Assembly (NCBI GenBank): GCA_022841705.1
Contig: JALHQZ010000003.1
Location: 248,001 to 312,000, forward strand
Source of the DNA: Pirellulales bacterium
Lineage (GTDB): Bacteria; Planctomycetota; Planctomycetia; Pirellulales; Lacipirellulaceae
Length of the DNA stretch: 64,000 nt
Direction: 5' to 3'
Under the pieces are notes generated by a model. It searched no databases. It was not told the DNA's origin and was given only the letters and a program-made list of their open reading frames with translations. The translations under genes and the position numbers were made by a program. Shown one piece after another: positions 43,926 through 51,553 of this stretch (positions are counted from its first letter, which is position 1; each line of letters opens with the position of its first letter).

Positions 43926-45830
43926 ATGTCGCTGCGAGCTTGCCAATTCACCCGTTTCAATCGCGCGGCGTCCTGCTTGTTGTTTCTCACAGGCCTGTTC
44001 TGTGGAGAACGGGCTCGGTCGAGCGATGTTCTGCAACTGCGCAGCGAGGACGAGTTGATCGCGGTGCTCCGCTCAGGGGCCGCGGAGCAGCAAGCGCTCG
44101 CGTGCAAAGAGCTGGCAATTCGCGGCGGCCCGCGTTCGTGCCCGGAGTTAGCAAAACTCTTGGCCGATGTGCAGCTCGCCTCGTGGGCCCGCATCGCTTT
44201 GGAGGCGATTCCCCATCCTGCCGCCGACGCGGCGCTTCGCGAATCGGTCTCGAAACTCGATGGCCAATTGGCGGTGGGAGTAATCAACTCGATTGGCAAA
44301 CGCCGCGATCGCGGGGCGGTCGCGCTCTTGGCGGTATGCCTTGACTACGATGATCCCGATGCCGATGTCGCCTCGGCGGCGGCGATTGCGCTCGGGCGAA
44401 TCGCCACCCCCGCCGCCATGAGCGCGCTGCGATCGGCGCTCGCAACCGCATCCGACCGCGTCCTGCCGGCGGTGGCTGACGGTTACCTGCTCTGTGCGGA
44501 TCACCATTTGAAAAGCGCGGAATATGCGCAGGCGATCCAAATCTATGACGAGGTGCGCGCGACAAGCGTACCCCTGCCTCAGCAACTCGCGGCCACCTAT
44601 GGAGCTATTCTATCTCGTCAGGAAGCGGGTGTTCCCTTGCTGCTGGAACAGCTTCACGCCAGCGATCAGCAGTTCTTTCGATTGGGACTGCTGCTCATTC
44701 GCGAAATCAACAGTCCGCGCGTGACCCCGGCGTTGCTCGAGGACTTAGCAAGCTTTTCGGGCGACCGCGCTGCGCTCATTCTGCTAGCGATTTCGGAACG
44801 CAATGAGTCGGGCGTTCCCGAGCAGGTATTCGCGGCAGCGCGTTCCGGAGATCTACGAACCCGGGGCGCGGCGATTGATTTTATCGGACTTCGCGGCGAC
44901 CAGCAGCATCTCGACGCGCTCCTCGAAATCGCCGCGGAAGGAGACGCCGAGTTGAACCAGCGATCCCTGGCCGCCATCGCTCGACTGCCGGGTGAGCCGA
45001 TTGATCAACTTCTGATCTCCGAGATTTCGGCCGCCCAAGGCCCCAATTTATTGAACCTGATCGACGCGATGGGTCGCCGGCGAACGAATGCGACCGCCGA
45101 ATTATGTCAGTTCCTCGAATCGGCCGATGCTTCGATTCGCTCCGCGACACTGCAAGCGCTGGGAGAGAGCGTCAGCGCTGGCGAATTGAACGTGCTGATC
45201 CGCGCGGTCACCTCGCCGCGGTCACCGGAGGACGCCGAACTCGCAAGCCACTCGCTCATCGTCGCCGCCAGCCGAATGGCTGATCCTGACGCCTGCGCTG
45301 CGGAGATTGCCGCGGCGCTGGTGCCCGCTCCGCCTGCGGCGAAAGTACGTCTCATGCAAGCACTGTCGGCGGTCGGAGGCCAAAAAGCGCTCGAAGCAAT
45401 TGCCGGCGCCATGCAGGAAAGCGAAGAACTTCAAGACGCCGGGAGTCGATTGCTGGGGGAATGGATGTCGGTCGAAGCCGCGCCGGTTCTGCTCGCCCAG
45501 GTAACAGCCGCCACGAACAACAAGTACCAAGTGCGCGCTCTACGGGGCTACATCCGCTTGGCTCGGCAGTTCGACATGTCGGCGGAGGAGCGCGCCGAAA
45601 TGTGTCGCCGAGCCCTGGAGCTAGCGAATCGACCCGAAGAGCAAGCGCTGGTGCTGGCAATTCTCACCCGCTACCCCGACCCGGAGATGCTCAAAATCGC
45701 GGTCAGCGCCAAGAGCAATCCCACAATTCGGAAAGCAGCCGAGCAAGCCATCGAGCAAATTGTCGCAGCGCTCGGCCGCACGCCGGAAGTGATCGCGATT
45801 GTTTCTGGCGTCGAGCAAACGCAAAAGTGA
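43926..45830 (+). CDS. Secreted HEAT-repeat protein
   Basis: 634 residues with a short hydrophobic leader (AASCLLFLTGLFCGERARSS) that may be a signal peptide. The rest is a run of paired helices, such as SAAAIALGRIATPAAMSAL and RSATLQALGESVSAGEL, of HEAT/PBS-lyase-type repeats. These make a curved scaffold for protein binding. The ATG at 43926 has GAGGA about 8 bases upstream. It is 55 bp downstream of the Tat-exported oxidoreductase, so it may be in the same operon. No enzymatic motif was recognised. Confidence 0.82.
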   Translation: MSLRACQFTRFNRAASCLLFLTGLFCGERARSSDVLQLRSEDELIAVLRSGAAEQQALACKELAIRGGPRSCPELAKLLADVQLASWARIALEAIPHPAADAALRESVSKLDGQLAVGVINSIGKRRDRGAVALLAVCLDYDDPDADVASAAAIALGRIATPAAMSALRSALATASDRVLPAVADGYLLCADHHLKSAEYAQAIQIYDEVRATSVPLPQQLAATYGAILSRQEAGVPLLLEQLHASDQQFFRLGLLLIREINSPRVTPALLEDLASFSGDRAALILLAISERNESGVPEQVFAAARSGDLRTRGAAIDFIGLRGDQQHLDALLEIAAEGDAELNQRSLAAIARLPGEPIDQLLISEISAAQGPNLLNLIDAMGRRRTNATAELCQFLESADASIRSATLQALGESVSAGELNVLIRAVTSPRSPEDAELASHSLIVAASRMADPDACAAEIAAALVPAPPAAKVRLMQALSAVGGQKALEAIAGAMQESEELQDAGSRLLGEWMSVEAAPVLLAQVTAATNNKYQVRALRGYIRLARQFDMSAEERAEMCRRALELANRPEEQALVLAILTRYPDPEMLKIAVSAKSNPTIRKAAEQAIEQIVAALGRTPEVIAIVSGVEQTQK

Positions 45831-45871
45831 ACGCCACTTCGGTACATTTGCTTAAAAGCGGGTATCGCGGG

Positions 45872-47515
45872 TTATTCCGCTTGCGAAGCGATAAATTGTC
45901 GCCAATTGACTGGCACATCGTTTTGTTGGCCAGGTCCGCGGGTGCTGCGTCCTGCGCTGACAATTCGCTCCATGAGCGAAGTCAGTTCGACGACCAGTTC
46001 CGGATGCTTCTCAACAAGGTTCCGCTCCTCGGAGGGGTCTTCGTCAAGCTGATACAGCTGTTGTGTCTCTGCCTCGCTACCTCCGCCCCATCCGCCCGAG
46101 CCGGGGCCAAAGATGAGCTTCCAAGGTCCCCTGCGGATCGCGAGCAGACCATTTATGGACTGATTAACCGCGGTTTGGCGTGTGCCCGATTTAGCTCCCA
46201 ACAAAAGCGGCAAAAAGCTGACGCTATCTTCTGCCACATTCGCGGGCAACTCGATTTGGAGAACATCGGCAATCGTCGCGAGGATATCGACCTGTCCGAC
46301 GAGTTGGTCGCATGTGGCGCCGCTACTGACCGTGCCAGGCCAAGAAACGATGAAGGGAACACGATGACCGCCTTCCCAGATGTCGGTCTTAAAGCCACGC
46401 CATGGCCAATTGGGATAATGGCTGTGCTCCGCCAATTCTTCGATGCCGACGTACGGTGCGCAGCCGTTGTCACTCGAGAGGATTACGATTGTATTTTCCG
46501 TCGCGCCTGCCTCGTCCAGCGCATGTAGCACTCGTCCGACGACCGCATCGGTTTCCATTACGTAGTCGGCGTACGTGTTTAGCGCGCTCTTACCCTGCCA
46601 CTTTTTGTTGACTGCCAGCGGTGTATGGGGGGCGGTGAGGGGCAAGTACAAGAAAAACGGCTGCCGCTCTTCTGCAGAACTATGGATGACTTGACATGCC
46701 CGCTCAGTCAGTTCCGGCAGCACCGTCTCAAGCCTCCACCCTGGCATCGCCGGGCGCGAAAAGTCGGCTAGATTTTTGGCCATCAACTCGGCCGGCAGCA
46801 CCTCCGTGGGTAGGCCAACGGTGCGATTCCCCTTGATGTAACAGAACGGCGGGAAATTCGGCAGGTCGACGCCAAAAAAACTTTCGAACCCGCAATCCAG
46901 GGGCCCTCCGCTCAGCGGTTGCGAAAATACTTCACGCCACAAGGCTTTTGTCGAATCATTCGGCGGCTCGGACGTATTTCGCGGATCGGCAATGAACTCG
47001 TCCCGTCGATCGGGTGGTATCGGCCAGTTCCAGCCCAGGTGCCACTTCCCAATACAAGCTGTGCGATAAGCGCGCTCCCGAAGGAGATCAGCAATAGTTA
47101 GCCGAGCTGGCGCGATGAGGGGCGGGCCGAATTTGTTGACAATGCCCGACTGCAGCCAAGTGCGCCAATGATAGCGTCCAGTGAGCAGCGAGTAGCGCGA
47201 AGGCGAACAGACCGCCGAACTCGAATGCGCGTCGGTGAAACGCATTCCCCGCGCGGCGAGTTGATCTAGATTCGGTGTCGAGATTTTTCCGCGTTTCGGG
47301 TTATAGCAAGCGACATCTCCATAGCCTAAATCATCCGCCAGGATAATGAGGATATTGGGTTGCTTGGCCGAACTTTGGGCCCCAGCCACCTGTGACGCAG
47401 AGGTGCACCCCAACACCAGAAGCAAAACGTAGTGCAGTTTGCTCCGGACCTTACCTTCTTCCCAGGACTGTCGGGGTTGTGGAGGGCAGCTCAAGGGCCC
47501 ATTTTGGTTCCGCAT
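45872..47515 (-). CDS. Sulfatase (formylglycine-dependent, arylsulfatase type)
   Basis: 547 residues. The metal-binding start LIILADDLGYGDVACY, the maturation signature AVCSPSRYSLLTG (C-x-P-S-R, in which Cys becomes formylglycine), GKWHLGWNW and SSDNGCAPYVG are all present, so it appears active. The N-terminus ends a hydrophobic leader at LLVLGCTSASQ, which could be a lipoprotein signal. Sulfatases remove sulfate esters from polysaccharides and are numerous in planctomycetes that feed on algal glycans. It faces the HEAT-repeat gene with a 41-bp gap. ATG at 47515 was chosen because of GAGAGAGG upstream; an alternative lies at 47539. Confidence 0.9.
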   Translation of the reverse strand: MRNQNGPLSCPPQPRQSWEEGKVRSKLHYVLLLVLGCTSASQVAGAQSSAKQPNILIILADDLGYGDVACYNPKRGKISTPNLDQLAARGMRFTDAHSSSAVCSPSRYSLLTGRYHWRTWLQSGIVNKFGPPLIAPARLTIADLLRERAYRTACIGKWHLGWNWPIPPDRRDEFIADPRNTSEPPNDSTKALWREVFSQPLSGGPLDCGFESFFGVDLPNFPPFCYIKGNRTVGLPTEVLPAELMAKNLADFSRPAMPGWRLETVLPELTERACQVIHSSAEERQPFFLYLPLTAPHTPLAVNKKWQGKSALNTYADYVMETDAVVGRVLHALDEAGATENTIVILSSDNGCAPYVGIEELAEHSHYPNWPWRGFKTDIWEGGHRVPFIVSWPGTVSSGATCDQLVGQVDILATIADVLQIELPANVAEDSVSFLPLLLGAKSGTRQTAVNQSINGLLAIRRGPWKLIFGPGSGGWGGGSEAETQQLYQLDEDPSEERNLVEKHPELVVELTSLMERIVSAGRSTRGPGQQNDVPVNWRQFIASQAE

Positions 47516-47589
47516 TCTAGCCGCCTCTCTCCAACTCACAGGTTGAGAACTGGTAACTAAGCGCCCGTCATCCTACTTCTTCATTGTTC

Positions 47590-47895
47590 TTACTGGTTCA
47601 TGGTTTTCCAGTCGGTCGTCACCGTCAGCAGCGACTCTGCCGACAACTGGCCGAAGAGCAAGTTGCGATGGTCGACACGCGCCAGCAAGTCGTCAATTAG
47701 CCCTCTAACGACTGCCTGGGCAGCTTGATCGTCTCCAAGCTCGACCCTTTTGTCGGCCATTCGGTCGTCAGCTTTGCGAACTACACGAGGGGTCATGTTG
47801 TAATCGAGGCAATCGCTCCGCGAGAGAGAGTTTGAGGTCCAATGCGTCAACGAAGGTCCCGAAGGTCCCGGTGTTAGTAATTCATCGTCGTTCAT
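47590..47895 (-). CDS. Small hypothetical protein
   Basis: A 101-residue soluble protein without signal or membrane segment, of mixed composition (MNDDELLTPGPSG, then MADKRVELGDDQAAQAVVRG). It lies 74 bp upstream of the sulfatase on the same strand and beside the IS30 remnant. No motif or family was recognised. It may be a real small gene or a chance frame; GGATG upstream of the ATG is a weak ribosome-binding site. Confidence 0.4.
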   Translation of the reverse strand: MNDDELLTPGPSGPSLTHWTSNSLSRSDCLDYNMTPRVVRKADDRMADKRVELGDDQAAQAVVRGLIDDLLARVDHRNLLFGQLSAESLLTVTTDWKTMNQ

Positions 47896-48073
47896 GGGAC
47901 ATCCGTGCTCGTTGAAGCTCAGATATTAGTAGAGCAATAGCTCTACCACGATCGGACAATGAAGTGGCAGCTTCTAACCTGAAACGCAACGCTAGCACGA
48001 ATTGATCTTTGAAAACCACCGCTGGTCGGTTTGGATGTTGTTGTTCAATCGACATCCTCACTGAGGCCCAGCG

Positions 48074-48740
48074 ATGGCAGATCAGCTTACCATGAACGAA
48101 CGCGAAGTCATAAGTCAGATGCAGTACGCGGGGGAATCCCAAGCGGCAATTGCTCGGCGGCTGCGACGGCATAAGAGCACGATCAGCCGCGAACTCTCGC
48201 GAAACTCCTCGGGCGATGACTACTCGGCCGTGGCAGCTCAACAGCAGGCGGCCGAACGTCGGCGATGTCGTCCCGTCCCACGAAAGGCGGATCGATCCGC
48301 GGTGAATGCCGCGATCCGGCAAGGGCTCTCGCAATGTTGGTCACCGGACCAGATCGCCGGCCGGCTATGCCGCGAGCACCGACATCATCCGTCGTGGTGG
48401 GTGTCGCACCAGACGATCTACGATTGGATCAAACGAGACGAGCACCGTGAGCATTGGGAAAGCTTTCTCCGGCGGAGCGGACGCCGACGACCGCAGGATG
48501 ACCGGCGCGGCAAATTACCTTGCACCGTGTCGGGCGCCGATCGGCCCCCCGTGGTCAATGAGCGGCGGCGATTCGGTGATTGGGAGGGGGTCACCATGGT
48601 CGGCGCTAAGCACCGCAGGGCATTGGTCACGCATGTCGAACGCAAGAGCGGCTACCTCCTGGTGGCGAAGCTCTCTGCGAAGAACTGTAAATGGCAATTG
48701 AAGATCAGGGCACCTGGCGGGGAGAATTGGCAACCGAAAA
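48074..48740 (+). pseudogene. IS30-family transposase, truncated and mutated
   Basis: The N-terminal helix-turn-helix (MNEREVISQMQYAGESQAAI, then ARRLRRHKSTISRELSRN) and the SPDQIAGRLCREHRHHPSWW-S-TIYDWI block match IS30 transposases. The DDE region begins GDWEGVTMVG, where the usual WEGDTV catalytic Asp is Val. Homology stops shortly after ERKSGYLLVAKL, near 48688, and the rest of the catalytic domain is missing. An ISL3-type end follows at 48741. The element is inactive. Confidence 0.85.
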
Positions 48741-49308
48741 GGGTTCTTCCTCACTCTTGGTGAACTTTCGATCCGTTGTTTCATACTGGTTTCAGGAAGT
48801 TCACTCCAGGATGCCAGGCACGGCGCGCCCGATTGAGGCTGGTGTCGTGCGTGTCGCTCCCCTCTTGCCGCAGCCGGAATCGCTTCGCTGCCAGAGCGTT
48901 GAGTGTGGCGACCATTTGATCACGCTGCATGTCGTTAGCTGTGGCGCGGCGGCTCCTTGCCCTGCCTGCGGATGCTCATCACGACATGTTCATAGCTCCG
49001 ATGTCCGAAAACTGGCGGATTTACCACGGCAGGGCCGGCCGGTTACGATTCGTTGGCGAAGCCGCAAATTTTTCTGCCGAAACGCAGATTGTTCGCAACG
49101 GATTTTCACCGAGCGACTCCCCGCCGTCGCAGCGACAGGCGCCCGCCGGACTCAGCGCCTCGATGACACCTTCCGCGCCCTAGGACTCGCTTCTGGCGGC
49201 GAACTTGGAACGCGGCTGGCCGCTCGCCTTGGGATGTCGATCAGCGGGGATGGGCTGCTGAGGATCCTTCGACACCACGCACCACAACGGCACTTTGCTG
49301 ACGTTTGA
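48741..49308 (+). pseudogene. ISL3-family transposase, truncated 5' part
   Basis: At 48741 GGGTTCTTCCTCACTCTTGG resembles an ISL3-type terminal repeat. A start at 48811 gives MPGTARPIEAGVVRVAPLL, then the ISL3 N-terminal zinc-binding part with CPACGCSSRHVHSS, RKLADLPRQGRPV and CRNADCSQRIFTERLP, and DDTFRALGLASGGELGTRLA. The frame stops at LRILRHHAPQ, before the DDE catalytic core (missing GVDDWAWR). It appears to have inserted into the IS30 element and then lost its 3' part. Confidence 0.8.
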
Positions 49309-49353
49309 ACGTCTCGCGGATTGAAGTCGCGATTCCCAACCGGCAAAAATGTC

Positions 49354-50331
49354 TTAACGGCTGGAAGTAATCCGCCGTCGGGGCCAACTCCACCATGCGG
49401 CGACTGCGACACCTAGGGCCACTATCGCGCCCGTTGCTGGTTCCGGCACGGTCGGGATAAAACCCGTCACAACAATCACGCGATCGCCGCCGCCGAACGT
49501 GCTGAACAGGAAGTCGCCGGTGACCGCGTCGATCTCCGCGCCTTCAGCACCATTGAGACCGGTGATGAAGGGTCGCCGTGAGGAAAGAATCGGATCGCCG
49601 TTGGAATTAATCTCATACGCGCCAATCGAACCGGAGCCGTACTCGCTCAGCAAAATGGAATCAACCACGAAACCAGGGTTGGCGGAATCGATGTAAACAA
49701 TTCCTTCAGGTCCGCCTTGCACGCTGAGACTGGGACTCACCGCGGAAATGTCGTAAGTCCCCAATCCATCCGGCGCTAAAGTTAGCGTGTGCCAGGTGTT
49801 CGCGCTGTAACTGGCGAGTTTCAATTGGCCAGCACCCGCGAAGCCCGGGGGCACAAATCGCAATGTCCCCACGCTTTCTCCCACCGGAGGGGTTTGTGTG
49901 CTTAGGTTGATGATCTTATCGGGGGCCGAGTTTCCTGGCTTGATCTGCCCCAGAATGTTGTTGTTGTAACCGGTGTAAAACAGCACCCCGCCGGGACCAA
50001 ACTCGAGTCCGCCATCAATGTTGGGCGCGGTCGCGTACACGCTCGCCGTGCCGACGAAACCCGTGATGGTGTTGGTTATTGCATCGCGGGCGATGTCGAT
50101 CTTGTAGATCGCGCCCGAGCCGCCATTCGCAGCGCCGCCGATCAGCAGCGTATCGGAGTCCAAAAACGTGAGCCCACCAAGACTGCGGGGCACCCCCGGC
50201 GGCGTGCCGAGGTCAATCACGCTGTAGTCCGTGTTGAACGGAGCTTGAACCGTTTGGCCGGAAGCCACGGCGCAAAACATAAATGCCGAGCAGAAGAAGC
50301 TCCAAGATGTTATGCGGGTCATTAGCATCAC
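49354..50331 (-). CDS. PEP-CTERM secreted protein, beta-propeller-like
   Basis: 325 residues with a signal peptide (WSFFCSAFMFCAVASGQ), a body with repeated Gly/Asp/Thr motifs such as GGLTFLDSDTLLIGGAANG and GGLEFGPGGVLFYTGYNN that look like a small propeller, and the C-terminal tail VPEPATGAIVALGVAVAAWW-SWPRRR of PEP-CTERM sorting. It would be placed on the outer surface after cleavage of the tail. It sits between the IS graveyard and the second A/B locus. Function is not known; the ATG could be one of three at the N-terminus. Confidence 0.85.
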   Translation of the reverse strand: MMLMTRITSWSFFCSAFMFCAVASGQTVQAPFNTDYSVIDLGTPPGVPRSLGGLTFLDSDTLLIGGAANGGSGAIYKIDIARDAITNTITGFVGTASVYATAPNIDGGLEFGPGGVLFYTGYNNNILGQIKPGNSAPDKIINLSTQTPPVGESVGTLRFVPPGFAGAGQLKLASYSANTWHTLTLAPDGLGTYDISAVSPSLSVQGGPEGIVYIDSANPGFVVDSILLSEYGSGSIGAYEINSNGDPILSSRRPFITGLNGAEGAEIDAVTGDFLFSTFGGGDRVIVVTGFIPTVPEPATGAIVALGVAVAAWWSWPRRRITSSR

Positions 50332-50501
50332 CTGGGATCGAAGGAGGGTTCAAACGAGACTTTGCACATCGTGGGCAAAATTATGCTGCGGGGAGCCGAA
50401 AGCTGTCAAGCTCGCGCGAATTCTTCGAGTTTCTTCGCCACCGAGCGCGGGGAGCGGCCCCGACTCTAGCAGGGGAATCATCCTCATTGATTTTCGCGGT
50501 G
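50332..50501. other. Upstream region of the PEP-CTERM gene, fading repeat A
   Basis: Short non-coding region that holds the promoter of the minus-strand PEP-CTERM gene (start 50331). Similarity to repeat A begins weakly at about 50450 and becomes strong at 50502. No gene was recognised. Confidence 0.5.
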
Positions 50502-50649
50502 AAACGGCAAGTGTTGTTGCGTCCACCCGGAAGCAATGGATCCCGGCAGCGGGCGGCCGGTCCGATATCTGGGGCTCCGTTGCTCCGATACTCAGTAAAC
50601 CGTTCGAATCGCCAATCGCTACGGCTCGCGGAGCGGTAGTCCCTCATCC
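50502..50649. repeat. Dispersed repeat A, copy 2
   Basis: 148 bp matching 4001-4148 with about 10 substitutions and no gaps. Lower similarity extends to about 50695 toward the cargo, where both copies have a CCTC-TGGG tract. It marks the same end of the second cargo locus as repeat A copy 1 does for the first. Confidence 0.95.
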
Positions 50650-50721
50650 CCAAGGCGATAAAGGACACGCCCTCATGGGCTGCGAACGCTCAAATTCATC
50701 GAGTGCGAGCAGTTGACTTAA

Positions 50722-51207
50722 CGCAAGTCAACAACCACCGACCGAGCACTTCGATGCAATTTTTTGTTATCCGCCGTATCTTTGTTTTGCGGAATAGTAG
50801 TCTACAGGAAAATCACGGTCAGTGACAATGGATGTATATGCACTGCGAAGATTGTCAGCTACACGTATTGCAATCTGTCGCATCGATGTGGAGTGCATAA
50901 CCTCATGTCCTATGTACCAAATGGAGCCCTTGTCCGCATCGACATCCACCGCGATGGGGTCACCGTTCGCGCAGCAGCCGACGAAGATGAATCCAGCGTT
51001 CTGTGGCGAAACCCCAAATCGATTTGTCTCACATAGATCGTAAATGTCGTCAGGCGAATAGAGGCAATCCGTGCGCACCGTTTTCGAATCAAGTGGCGTA
51101 GCACTGGACTCAAGAATGACCAAAACTGCATCAGCATCTATGCCCTTTTCCATAGCCCACGCAAGGAACTCTGAGTCGGTCATTCGCTTTCAGCCTGAGA
51201 AGGAAAA
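50722..51207 (-). mobile_element. Cassette-like unit 3 (locus 2)
   Basis: Proposed cassette on the minus strand from the G|TT after AACAA (end of repeat B copy 2) to the G of GTTAAGT (50716-50722), which fits the GTTRRRY core pattern. It carries one gene whose TAA stop lies in GGCGGATAAC, the same border as in locus 1. The site from GGATAAC to GTTAAGT is 57 bp, a typical length for short attC sites. The start (GTTTTCC) and end (GGATAAC) pair with one mismatch. Boundaries are inferred. Confidence 0.4.
50767..51183 (-). CDS. SMI1/KNR4 (SUKH)-type immunity-like protein
   Basis: 138 residues, cytoplasmic. The segment FGVSPQNAGFIFVGCCANG, GDPIAVDVD, then GSIWYIGHE matches the core of SUKH (SMI1/KNR4) domains, in which G-D-P-I-x-x-D and the following strand are the most conserved parts. 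SUKH proteins are common immunity proteins of polymorphic toxin systems and are frequent cargo of mobile cassettes. No toxin gene lies next to it, so it would act as an orphan immunity gene or against toxins of neighbours. It is the only gene between repeats A and B of locus 2, with its stop inside the conserved border sequence. Confidence 0.78.
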   Translation of the reverse strand: MTDSEFLAWAMEKGIDADAVLVILESSATPLDSKTVRTDCLYSPDDIYDLCETNRFGVSPQNAGFIFVGCCANGDPIAVDVDADKGSIWYIGHEVMHSTSMRQIAIRVADNLRSAYTSIVTDRDFPVDYYSAKQRYGG

Positions 51208-51325
51208 CTTGTTATTAGACGGAAACTTCTTCAGTAAGACCTGCATATTGAAGGACACCTTCAGTATGCAGCTTACCTATGCTAGCGTTTGGCCTCAGGC
51301 TGCTTCAAGCATCGGCTCCTGTCGT
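51206..51325. repeat. Dispersed repeat B, copy 2, with conserved hairpin
   Basis: 120 bp matching 5245-5364 with 8 substitutions and no gaps. The hairpin at 51241-51271 has outer arm CTGCATA/TATGCAG and inner arm GAAGG/CCTTC; GTAAG/CTTAC extends it with full pairing. Compared with copy 1, one arm changed T to G and the other A to C, keeping the pair. It marks the boundary next to the SUKH gene. Confidence 0.95.
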
Positions 51326-51348
51326 CCAGGAGAACTGCATTGGATTCA

Positions 51349-51553
51349 GGGGCGTTCACGCCCCTTCCGCCGCGCAGCGGCTTCTTCGGCCCGGCGTTTA
51401 CGCCGGGTTGCGGGCCGCTAGGAAACTTTCGGTGGAGGCCCGTGAACGGGCCTCGAGGAACATCCTTTGGATCACCACCCGACCCGGCGTAAACGCCGGG
51501 CCTACTAATCCGCTCCGCGGAAGAAGCGACGTGAACGCCGCTAACGGCCCCCG
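51349..51553. repeat. REP-like palindrome cluster (GGCGT-ACGCC)
   Basis: The region holds perfect palindromes CCCGGCGTTTACGCCGGG (51390-51407) and CCCGGCGTAAACGCCGGG (51483-51500), plus GGGGCGTTCACGCCCC at about 51349-51364. They are separated by GC-rich spacers with AGCGGC and CCGCGG. A related half-site recurs near 53165. They lie between repeat B copy 2 and the 3' end of the next minus-strand gene and look like repetitive extragenic palindromes rather than a single terminator. Confidence 0.8.

Noticed and set aside
47882..48334. Minus-strand 150-residue frame over the IS30 remnant
   Set aside because: It is antisense to an IS30 transposase fragment and has no recognisable motif.
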